15,302 nucleotides of DNA from Bacteroidales bacterium Bact_23. GTDB lineage: Bacteria; Bacteroidota; Bacteroidia; Bacteroidales; Lentimicrobiaceae. The stretch's first letter is position 1; each line of letters starts with the position of its first letter. Positions 7,349-14,003 of this stretch are shown one piece after another. The position numbers and the translations under genes are program-made. The stretch covers positions 1 to 15,302 of the forward strand of contig LUZO01000106.1 of assembly GCA_001603685.1 (NCBI GenBank), in the 5' to 3' direction. Under the pieces are notes generated by a model. The model saw only the letters and a program-made list of their open reading frames with translations, did not search any database and had not been told where the DNA came from.

Positions 7349-8794
7349 TTAAACTTCAGCCACCTGCTCAATGGTAACTCCAGCCTGGGTATTGAACAGC
7401 TTTCTGGCAACATCGGGTGTGCTGATGCTACCGGGACCTGAGAGGCAGCCGCCTTCGCACGCCATCACTTCAATCATGTTATAGTCATGCTTTCCGGTTG
7501 CAATCCGGCGGAGGCTGGCAATGTTCTTCTTGTCAAGCCCGTTGATTACCAGCGGCTTCAGGGCAGGTCCGTGATAGTAGTTACCAACGGAATCCATTAC
7601 GCCGGCACTGCCTGCAAACACCCTTTCATGCAGCACTTCGTTTTCCGGTTCAGGCTCAATATTCTGAAGGTCAACATTCAGTGCAACCATCATTGAACCA
7701 AGTTCTTCGAAGGTCATTACAAAGTCAACGCCTTCATATTTCATGGCCTCAGCCTGTTTGGCAACACAGGGCCCGATAAACACCAGAGTGGCATCGGGAT
7801 ATTTTTCTCTTGCCAGAGCGGCGGTGTAGCGCATGGGCGACCAGGTATCGGAAACCGACGGTTTCAGTTGCGGCAGATGCTTTTCAGCCATCTCTACCCA
7901 GGCCGGGCAGCATGAGGTGGTCATGTACTGGCTTCCGCTTTCAAGCCTTTCGGCAAGCTCTTCCGCCTCATGCTTCGCAGTCATTACAGCTCCTGCTGCC
8001 ACTTCGAACACATCGGAGAATCCCATCTCAAGTACCGCTTTGGTTACGGTTTTGTAGTTTGCTTTAAACTGTCCGCAAACGGCCGGCGCCAGCATGGCAA
8101 CAACCGGTTTATCGTCGTTCAGGATTCTGTGGAGCACATGAATCAGCTGCGAACGGTACATAATTGCACCAAACGGACAGGCTACCATACATTTTCCGCA
8201 ATGGATACACTTATCATAATCAATCTCCTCGATGCCGTGCTCGTTACGGTAAATGGCCTTAACGGGACATGACTCCTCGCAGGGAATTGGCACATAAATA
8301 ATGGCATGATAGGGGCATACCTTCTGGCAAAGGCCACAGTTCACACACTTGTCGGGATTGATTTTCGCCTGTCCGTTTACCATGGTGATGGCATCTTTCG
8401 GACAGGTAACCATACAGTGTGCGGCAAGACATCCGCGGCAGATATTCGAAACCGTGTAGTTGCTTTTTACGCATGAGGTGCAGGCTTCATCAACCACCGT
8501 CAGAACCCCGTTGCCCCTGTCGGCTCCCGAAAGCGAACGCACCGCATAGCTGTAGAGCGATTCCAGTTCGTCGGTTTCATCGGCTACATTGTAGCCCAGC
8601 AATGCCATAATCCGGTAGCGGATGATTGCTCTTGTTTTATGGACACAGCAACGGCTGCTGTTGCTGTCGCCGTAACGGGGCGCCATTTCAAGCGGAATGC
8701 GGTCAATATCTTCCAGCCTTCCTTCGGCATACAGCTTACTGAGGCGGGTAATGATCTCGCGCCTTACCAGGGTTGCATTATTTGTTTGCGCCAT
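7349..8794 (-). CDS. hydA: Group-B-like [FeFe] hydrogenase with N-terminal [4Fe-4S] clusters
   Basis: This 481-residue [FeFe] hydrogenase would interconvert protons and H2, most likely with ferredoxin. The three H-cluster signatures are TSCCPAWV (293-300; proton-relay C295 and ligand C296), GPCVAKQAE (341-349; C343) and MACEGGCLSGPG (444-455; C446, C450). The GPC form of the second motif and the GGC-x-SGPG form of the third point to group B rather than group A. The N-terminal half has an SRCC element (47-50), CTSC (105-108), and [4Fe-4S] motifs at C119/122/127/131, C150/153/156/160 and C196/199/202/206, with an extra CEESC at 172-176. The gene starts inside the preceding ferredoxin gene (17-base overlap) behind a strong AGGAGG six bases before the ATG, suggesting coupled but vigorous translation. 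It is last in the operon. Maturases HydE, HydF and HydG are not in the window. All catalytic residues I can check are present, so activity is likely. Confidence 0.92.
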   Translation of the reverse strand: MAQTNNATLVRREIITRLSKLYAEGRLEDIDRIPLEMAPRYGDSNSSRCCVHKTRAIIRYRIMALLGYNVADETDELESLYSYAVRSLSGADRGNGVLTVVDEACTSCVKSNYTVSNICRGCLAAHCMVTCPKDAITMVNGQAKINPDKCVNCGLCQKVCPYHAIIYVPIPCEESCPVKAIYRNEHGIEEIDYDKCIHCGKCMVACPFGAIMYRSQLIHVLHRILNDDKPVVAMLAPAVCGQFKANYKTVTKAVLEMGFSDVFEVAAGAVMTAKHEAEELAERLESGSQYMTTSCCPAWVEMAEKHLPQLKPSVSDTWSPMRYTAALAREKYPDATLVFIGPCVAKQAEAMKYEGVDFVMTFEELGSMMVALNVDLQNIEPEPENEVLHERVFAGSAGVMDSVGNYYHGPALKPLVINGLDKKNIASLRRIATGKHDYNMIEVMACEGGCLSGPGSISTPDVARKLFNTQAGVTIEQVAEV

Positions 8795-9047
8795 GATAGA
8801 CCTCCTCCCTCATTTTAGCAATAACTTTCTGAATATTGGCTTCTGCAATAAGCTCGCCGTTTACTTTTACAAAAGGAGCTCTGCCATATTTAGGCATATT
8901 GCAGTAGCCGGGGCAATTCATCCCCTTTACCAATACTTTTCCCATCAAATCCTCGGGCAGCGACTCGCTGATCATTTCAAATGCTGAACCTCCCATAATA
9001 AAGCACAGGGTGCCGAGGCAAATTTCCAGTTCTACTTTTTTTTCCAT
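8778..9047 (-). CDS. Thioredoxin-fold [2Fe-2S] ferredoxin (operon copy 2)
   Basis: This 89-residue protein has the C-x4-C and C-x3-C ligand pattern of thioredoxin-like [2Fe-2S] ferredoxins (C10 and C15 in CLGTLC, C44 and C48 in CPGYC). It resembles the isolated C-terminal domain of NuoE. The start at ATG 9047 was preferred to a start at 9098 inside the phosphatase gene, because ATG 9047 lies seven bases after the phosphatase stop, behind an AGGA, and gives the usual family length. Its end overlaps the group-B hydrogenase gene by 17 bases. Small ferredoxins of this kind recur beside sensory [FeFe] hydrogenase genes in anaerobes, but their exact partner is not established to my knowledge. Here the tight coupling suggests an electron carrier or redox reporter for the hydrogenase or the sensor. 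Confidence 0.85.
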   Translation of the reverse strand: MEKKVELEICLGTLCFIMGGSAFEMISESLPEDLMGKVLVKGMNCPGYCNMPKYGRAPFVKVNGELIAEANIQKVIAKMREEVYHGANK

Positions 9048-9054
9048 GTCCTGA

Positions 9055-10242
9055 TTAAATAAAGTCAAGGTGAACCTCTTTAAGGTATTTATCCTCAAGC
9101 AGGCGTTTAATTTTTTTTACAACATTTCTTCTGATTTCCAGTTCCACAGGCAGGCTGGGATCCTGGTGCGCTTCGTTGATGCGGGTTCCGGCCAGCAGAT
9201 AGATCTGGTCGTTGTTAAGCAGCAGCGACAGCAGCAATGAGGCGGCATCCTTGCCACGCACCGGCAGGTGAACCCCTTCCTCAAGCCTTGTCGAAACCCT
9301 GCCGAGTGTCAGAACTCCTTCTGTTACAAGGTCAACTCCCTTCATGTATGACATAGGCGGGATGCCATCGGATATTGAATCGAGGCTGACCTCGATTTCA
9401 CGCTGGGTTTCGCGGGCGATAATTTCAGCCGTGGTACCGCCGCAAATCACTTTCTGGCCGGCAAACGACTCCACCGTATTGGCAAGGCGCTGGTCATCGG
9501 CACTGTTGTACGGAGGCCCCGAACAGAGCAGCAGGCGGCGCGGCCGTCTGAAATAGATGACCACACACGAGGTATCGTCATTGGCTTTGTATATATCGTT
9601 TGCATGTGCCCGTTCAACCAGCCGTCCCGACAGATCGGCGGCCGAAATCCCGGGCTCCTGCTCCAGCACACGGCTCACCCAGTCACCAATCGCCTGCTCA
9701 TCCCATCCAAAAGGATACATGGCCGTACCAATGCCCGACTGGCTCACTCCGTCAGTAAACAGGATAATGCGGTCTTCGAGCCGTGCCTGAAAAGTTCTGT
9801 AAATAAGTTCGCGCTTGCGCCCTGCCCTTTTATTGATTCCAATGATTGATTTATTGGTATTCAACAGCTTACGGTCTCTTACAATCAGGGGCGCCGGATT
9901 GTCGAAATTCACCAGCCTGGTTTCACCGTCCGCATCGCTGTCAACAATGGTAAAGGTAGCATAGCTGATTTTGCGGTCGCGGTCAACAGGCAGGGTATCG
10001 AGTATGGTTCTTGCAGTGAGTTCGGGAGGATACCGTTCAACGGTAAAGTTCAGTCCCATGGTGGCGGTCAGGGTGGCAAGCACATTTGCCTTCACTCCGC
10101 TGCCAAGGCCATCGCTCAGTACGGTGATGATGCGGTTCTCTTCCTGGATTTTCCTCGACAGAAAAACATCACCGCAAATGTCTTCGCCATTCTTGCTGAT
10201 CTGCCTCGAAGCTATCTCTATATAGAACTCACTGCCCTTCAT
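9055..10242 (-). CDS. SpoIIE/RsbU-type PP2C serine phosphatase with an extra C-terminal domain
   Basis: This 395-residue protein is a SpoIIE/PP2C-family protein serine/threonine phosphatase. Metal-binding signatures are visible at GDVF (D25), SDGLGSG (D44), TDGVSQ (D164) and NDDTS (D222/D223), so the catalytic core spans about residues 5-232. After it comes a roughly 160-residue domain with CGGTTAEIIARE (267-278) and two alternating beta/helix stretches. I do not recognise this domain as a named fold, although such phosphatases are typical neighbours of sensory [FeFe] hydrogenases. The start at ATG 10242, four bases after the HydS stop, was chosen over a GTG at 10266 that overlaps HydS. No anti-sigma factor, STAS protein, kinase or other clear substrate is encoded in the window. 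The position directly after HydS suggests that the sensor controls this phosphatase; that is inference. There is no transmembrane segment, so it should be cytosolic. Confidence 0.86.
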   Translation of the reverse strand: MKGSEFYIEIASRQISKNGEDICGDVFLSRKIQEENRIITVLSDGLGSGVKANVLATLTATMGLNFTVERYPPELTARTILDTLPVDRDRKISYATFTIVDSDADGETRLVNFDNPAPLIVRDRKLLNTNKSIIGINKRAGRKRELIYRTFQARLEDRIILFTDGVSQSGIGTAMYPFGWDEQAIGDWVSRVLEQEPGISAADLSGRLVERAHANDIYKANDDTSCVVIYFRRPRRLLLCSGPPYNSADDQRLANTVESFAGQKVICGGTTAEIIARETQREIEVSLDSISDGIPPMSYMKGVDLVTEGVLTLGRVSTRLEEGVHLPVRGKDAASLLLSLLLNNDQIYLLAGTRINEAHQDPSLPVELEIRRNVVKKIKRLLEDKYLKEVHLDFI

Positions 10243-10246
10243 GGTT

Positions 10247-11971
10247 TTACAATTTTTCGTAGCCACTCACCACACTATTCAGCATTGCTTCAGTCCGCGC
10301 AGCATTTTCGCCAAGCAGGAAAGCCACTTTCTGAACGGTACTCATATTCTCATGAACTACCTGTCTGATCTGCCGCATTACCTGCTGCTGCATAATTCCG
10401 GGCTGATGAAGATCCTGAATAATTCCGCAGATAATCCGGTGTTTCTGAATGGTGAAAACCGACAGGTTCATCAGCTTTCCCTTATCATCTATATTCTTAT
10501 CAATCAGATCGTTGCCCGACGAAAGCACATTTGAAAATATTTTATGATAGCCAACCATTTTTTTCAGGTCAGCTCCCTGAAGTCCGGGTCTGGCACTCCA
10601 CAATGCCGGCAGGTCATTGCCCACCAGATCGGCAAATGCCTTGTTGCTCTCAATCACATGAAGGCTATCGTCAATCAGCACCACGCCGTAAGGCATACGC
10701 TGCAGCAGTACACTTGCCTTATCCGATGCCACCTTCCGCATGTATGATACGCACATCTGCCTTTCGGCCATATCTTTCAGCATGGCAATGGCAAAATCGC
10801 GACAACTGTTGTAACCACATCCGCCGCAGTTCAGCTCATCGGCTTTCGAAGTCTTTCCTGCGCTGCGAAGCGCCTCCTGAATATCGGCCTCACTATAATC
10901 CTGAGTGACAATTGGTTGACTTACTGTGCAAAATGCAGAACGGATCTCAGGCAGTTCCCTGATTAATCCGGTACCATCAGTTATGCCGTTGCTCTCTTTG
11001 CGGAAGTTCTCAATTTTTACATTTTTTACCACTGTACCCTTTTGCGATGTAGTTCCGGGACCGTTAATGCATCCGCCATCACAAACCAGCAGCTCGAGAA
11101 ACAACTTGGTATTACTCTCAAGATCGGTAAGTCCGTCGAGGGCTGCTTCAATGTTCTGCATTCCCGAGATGTGCATATAACTGACCGACGGGTCATTTTT
11201 TATATTTTTCAGAGTGGTTACCATCCCTCCGTCAAGCGGATATAGCGAACCGTCCTTTGCCCTGAAAGGAACAAAACCGGCCTCTTCGGTTTTGGTTATC
11301 AGTCCGGGAAGAATGCCTTCCTCCTCAAACCAGTTCCTGAGGTCTTTAAAAGTGATGGCAACATCAATCAGCGAGTTAAAATCATCCGATTCGTTTTTCT
11401 TCGATACACAGGGTCCGATAAAAACCACCCTGATGTCATCGCCGTATATTTTCCTGAGCAAAGCGGCATGAGCCATCAGCGGCGAATAGATATCGAGAAT
11501 GGATGAGGTCAGTTCGGGCCGATATTTCCGGATATAATCAACCGCCGAAGGGCAGGCCGAGCTGATGTAAACGCCGGGGCTTGATTTATGGAGTATTTCA
11601 GCCGTTTCAGCACTTACCAGTTCCGCACCCAGCGCCGTTTCCGAAATTCCTTCGAAGCCAAGCATCTTTAAGCCCGCAATTATCTCTTCGGTAGTATAGG
11701 TGGTGAATTCAGTTACAAACGATGGAGCAATGGATACATAAACCGGCTTATCCTGGCTGAGTAGCAGTTTAACGCGCGACACATCATCACGCACCTTTTT
11801 TGCTCCCGAGGGACAAATTAATGTACAGCCTCCGCAGAAAATGCAGAGATCGCGCACAATAGAGGCCCTGTCCGATTCAATTCTGATGGCCTTTACAGGA
11901 CATTCCCTGATACATTTGTAGCAGTCCTGACAATTGTTTATTTCGGTGTAAACCGGTTGCATCCTGTCCAT
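10247..11971 (-). CDS. hydS: HydS-type sensory [FeFe] hydrogenase with Fe-S and PAS domains
   Basis: This 574-residue protein starts with a two-cluster ferredoxin domain (C14/17/20/24 and C43/46/49/53). An H-cluster domain follows, with ligands C140 (SSACPSAV), C188 (IGPCVSKKNE), C297 and C301 (CDGGCINGPG). Next come a CGGCGYNSC Fe-S domain (C382/385/390 and C407), a PAS domain (about 420-520) and a C-terminal helical tail. The proton-relay Cys that precedes the first ligand in catalytic enzymes is Ala139 here. That change and the PAS domain are typical of group C (HydS) hydrogenases, thought to sense H2 or redox state rather than turn over quickly. It has no kinase or output domain of its own; the phosphatase gene begins four bases after its stop, and a [2Fe-2S] ferredoxin gene lies 14 bases before its start. 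The start is ATG 11971; a second in-frame ATG at 11962 is possible. Confidence 0.9.
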   Translation of the reverse strand: MDRMQPVYTEINNCQDCYKCIRECPVKAIRIESDRASIVRDLCIFCGGCTLICPSGAKKVRDDVSRVKLLLSQDKPVYVSIAPSFVTEFTTYTTEEIIAGLKMLGFEGISETALGAELVSAETAEILHKSSPGVYISSACPSAVDYIRKYRPELTSSILDIYSPLMAHAALLRKIYGDDIRVVFIGPCVSKKNESDDFNSLIDVAITFKDLRNWFEEEGILPGLITKTEEAGFVPFRAKDGSLYPLDGGMVTTLKNIKNDPSVSYMHISGMQNIEAALDGLTDLESNTKLFLELLVCDGGCINGPGTTSQKGTVVKNVKIENFRKESNGITDGTGLIRELPEIRSAFCTVSQPIVTQDYSEADIQEALRSAGKTSKADELNCGGCGYNSCRDFAIAMLKDMAERQMCVSYMRKVASDKASVLLQRMPYGVVLIDDSLHVIESNKAFADLVGNDLPALWSARPGLQGADLKKMVGYHKIFSNVLSSGNDLIDKNIDDKGKLMNLSVFTIQKHRIICGIIQDLHQPGIMQQQVMRQIRQVVHENMSTVQKVAFLLGENAARTEAMLNSVVSGYEKL

Positions 11972-11985
11972 AACTCATTTTTTTA

Positions 11986-12243
11986 TCAGGCAAAAACCCC
12001 GTTAATGGCAGTCTGAAGGATATTCAGCACATTAGCAGGATGTACATCCTGATAGGTCTGGCCGTTGATAATCAGAATAGGTCCTTTGCTGCACAAGCCT
12101 GAACACAATTGACCTTTGAAACCAATCTCGGCATCAACTTTCTTTTCGTTCAGCCAGGCTTTGATAAGTTCAAGGCTGATTTTATTTCCCCGTGCATAGC
12201 AGGAGCTGCCCATACAGATTACAATTTCAATTTTTGGTTTCAT
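11986..12243 (-). CDS. Thioredoxin-fold [2Fe-2S] ferredoxin (operon copy 1)
   Basis: This 85-residue [2Fe-2S] ferredoxin has ligands C10 and C15 (CMGSSC) and C47 and C51 (CSGLC), in the same C-x4-C and C-x3-C pattern as the second ferredoxin of the operon. ATG 12243 was preferred to a TTG at 12270 that overlaps the end of the Rex-like gene, because the protein then begins directly at the first beta strand, MKPKIEIVICMG, as usual for the family. It lies 23 bases after the Rex-like gene and 14 bases before the sensory hydrogenase gene. The likely role is delivery of electrons to, or from, the sensor. The two ferredoxins differ strongly outside the ligand motifs, so they are not a recent duplication and may serve different partners. 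Confidence 0.85.
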   Translation of the reverse strand: MKPKIEIVICMGSSCYARGNKISLELIKAWLNEKKVDAEIGFKGQLCSGLCSKGPILIINGQTYQDVHPANVLNILQTAINGVFA

Positions 12244-12266
12244 AGCTTTTGCGTTTTGGTTTGATA

Positions 12267-13037
12267 TCAATTGAAAGGCGAATTTCTCAGCCTGTTTACT
12301 ATATTTTCGTATGCCAGGGCAATATCATCGCCCGGCAAGGTTTGCTCCACAATTATGTCCTGACCGGGATCTATCTCTCCGGCAGTAAAATTCCAGATGG
12401 CTTTCATACCGGCACCTGCCAGCAGATTGGCTACATGGGCTGCTTCGGCAGCGGGGGTGGCAATAATTCCCAGACTTACATGCATCCGGGCTGCCAGGGG
12501 GATGATTTTATCGGGCGACATCACCCTGATGGACCCGATACGACTACCGATTTTCCGGAAATCGGTATCGAAAGCTGCTACAATCTTCAGACAGGTCTGA
12601 CCCAGATTCTCCTGCATCAGCAGCGAAGTTCCAAGTTTACCGGCACCAACCAGAAACGATTCGGTTTCATTGCGATAACCAAGAATCTGTTCGATTGCAT
12701 TCATCAGGGTAATGATGTGAAATGCTTTTTGCCCCGACAGCATCAGGCCATGCTTTATCAGGTCTTCCTCTACCACCGATTGTCTGAGGTCGGTTTCAGC
12801 GGCTATGGATTCCAGCGAAAGATCAACCCTGCCTTTCAGACGCATAAGCCTGAGAAATGAGAGGTACAAGCCTAAGCGCTTCACCTCGCCGATCTCAAGA
12901 ACTCCGGCTGAAAGGTCTCTGATTTCGCTCCCGCTGCCACTTGACGGAAATGGCGCAGTGGAAATAAACCCGCCTTTTTGCCGGATCAAAGTATCAGTAT
13001 GAACATTGTAGCTTTCCATATCACTGTATTTAAGCAT
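12267..13037 (-). CDS. Divergent Rex-like NAD(H)-binding redox regulator
   Basis: This 256-residue protein resembles the redox repressor Rex, which leaves DNA when NADH rises. The NAD(H)-binding Rossmann domain is clear: VGAGKLGTSLL (130-140, numbered from ATG 13037), VAAFDTD (153-159), GIIATPAAEAAHVANLL and an AGMKAIWNF segment, plus the C-terminal helix used for dimer exchange. The N-terminal half keeps the family's LGLYLSFLRLMRLKG-like helix. However, the recognition helix, normally close to QVRRDL, reads VVEEDL (88-93): two positive residues have become two glutamates. The following conserved Tyr/Phe-Gly segment is also gone. About 45 residues precede the helix, more than in typical 210-residue Rex proteins. 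ATG 13037 (AGGA four bases upstream) overlaps the flavoprotein gene by 8 bases; ATG 13019 is the alternative. It may recognise a different operator or act through protein contacts. Confidence 0.82.
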   Translation of the reverse strand: MLKYSDMESYNVHTDTLIRQKGGFISTAPFPSSGSGSEIRDLSAGVLEIGEVKRLGLYLSFLRLMRLKGRVDLSLESIAAETDLRQSVVEEDLIKHGLMLSGQKAFHIITLMNAIEQILGYRNETESFLVGAGKLGTSLLMQENLGQTCLKIVAAFDTDFRKIGSRIGSIRVMSPDKIIPLAARMHVSLGIIATPAAEAAHVANLLAGAGMKAIWNFTAGEIDPGQDIIVEQTLPGDDIALAYENIVNRLRNSPFN

Positions 13038-13917
13038 GTTTCCTAACCGGTCTTCCACCATTCCTGGATGAAATTTCCATTACTCTGGTTGCATTCTCAG
13101 ATGCATCCGTTTTCGAAACATTAATGCTCGAACGGCTGATGGCATGTTCGAAATCAACCAGATGTGCATTAAACTCCGGGCCATGAACAGCCACATCTGC
13201 CGTTAGATCAGCCACATCGAGCCTGAACCCGGTGAGGCCGAATTTCGACAATAACTCAACAAAACCGGCAGTAGCAGAGATTCCATGACTCAGGGCAAAG
13301 TCAGCCACCTGCTTCATCATCTTCAGCGGGCCAAAAGTAGATATCAGATCATAACCGTTAATCCGGTCCATGGGAAGTATTCCAAGTAAATCAGATGCTG
13401 AGCCATGAAACCCCAAACTGCCGTCGTTCGTTGCCAGATATACATTCCGGCATATTTTTTCAAATCGTTCCTTTAGTAACAGTTCCTCTTTAGTGGGCGC
13501 CACAAGCATTACATCAACCGTACAACCCTTCTTTGCCAGCCACTCAATCTGACGTATTGCGGAGGCAACGCCCAGTCCGCCGGCTACAAACAGAAGTTCC
13601 GAGTCTCTCAGCTCGCAGTCGTGGCAGGCTGTAAGCTGCGAAGGATTGCCATGCGGGCCGGTAATCTCATCGAAAATAAAAACCTCGGGATTGTTCACCA
13701 TCAGTGTGGTGGCCTCATCAACCGCCTGAACCAGCAAGCCAATGGTTCCCTTTTCAGAATCCACCTCCATCACCGGAAGCGAAACAAACCGGTGAACGGC
13801 TGTAACTCTTACATTTACATATTGACCGGGCAGAATTGATGTGGCAATCCGCGGGGAAAATACTTCAATGAGGGAAATATCTTTTGAAAGGCTTTTTCTG
13901 TTGATGACTGTCAGCAT
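13030..13917 (-). CDS. NfnA/PyrK-like FAD/NAD(P)-binding flavoprotein lacking its [2Fe-2S] ligands
   Basis: This 295-residue protein has the ferredoxin-NADP-reductase fold of NfnA and PyrK. The FAD-domain barrel ends with ITGPHGNPSQL (85-95). The NAD(P)-binding domain has VAGGLGVASAIRQI (111-124), TNDGSLGF (163-170) and TFGPLKMMKQV (194-204). The C-terminus still has the family landmark HGPEFNAHLVDF (245-256). Between residues 205 and 250, where NfnA and PyrK carry the [2Fe-2S] cysteines (GMCGxC ... C upstream of DGPEF), there is no cysteine at all; the corresponding positions read roughly KFGLTGF and AV. Electron exit through that cluster is therefore unlikely. The start at ATG 13917 (MLTVINRK) fits the family; a longer frame to 13995 would add a low-complexity Ala/Pro-rich stretch covering a terminator hairpin. 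A tail of about 35 residues follows. It is the first gene of the operon and overlaps the Rex-like gene by 8 bases. No catalytic NfnB or PyrD partner is adjacent. Confidence 0.83.
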   Translation of the reverse strand: MLTVINRKSLSKDISLIEVFSPRIATSILPGQYVNVRVTAVHRFVSLPVMEVDSEKGTIGLLVQAVDEATTLMVNNPEVFIFDEITGPHGNPSQLTACHDCELRDSELLFVAGGLGVASAIRQIEWLAKKGCTVDVMLVAPTKEELLLKERFEKICRNVYLATNDGSLGFHGSASDLLGILPMDRINGYDLISTFGPLKMMKQVADFALSHGISATAGFVELLSKFGLTGFRLDVADLTADVAVHGPEFNAHLVDFEHAISRSSINVSKTDASENATRVMEISSRNGGRPVRKHA

Positions 13918-13933
13918 GGCGTAATTGTTTTTT

Positions 13934-13966
13934 AAAAAACCGGCAGGAGCAGGCGCCCCTGCCGGT
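13934..13966 (-). terminator. Terminator/attenuator hairpin after the alcohol dehydrogenase gene
   Basis: Bases 13939-13947 (ACCGGCAGG) and 13958-13966 (CCTGCCGGT) form a perfect 9-bp GC-rich stem with a 10-base loop. Read on the minus strand it is followed by a T-run (13939-13934) that continues into A residues, making GTTTTTTAAAAAAC a 14-bp palindrome at 13927-13940. It lies 38 bases beyond the alcohol dehydrogenase stop and only 17 bases before the ATG of the flavoprotein gene. It either ends the alcohol dehydrogenase transcript or, if transcription starts upstream of it, acts as an attenuator in the operon leader. Confidence 0.72.
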
Positions 13967-14003
13967 AACCAAACACACAAATGAGAAAACTGCAAGTATT
14001 AAA

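Noticed and set aside
13924..13941. The palindrome around GTTTTTTAAAAAAC as a third Rex operator
   Set aside because: Only about 8 of 14 specified Rex positions match, and the T-run is explained by the terminator.
13918..13995. N-terminal extension of the flavoprotein to 13995
   Set aside because: The extra 26 residues are Ala/Pro-rich and encoded by the terminator hairpin; family members start at the MLTVINRK-like strand.
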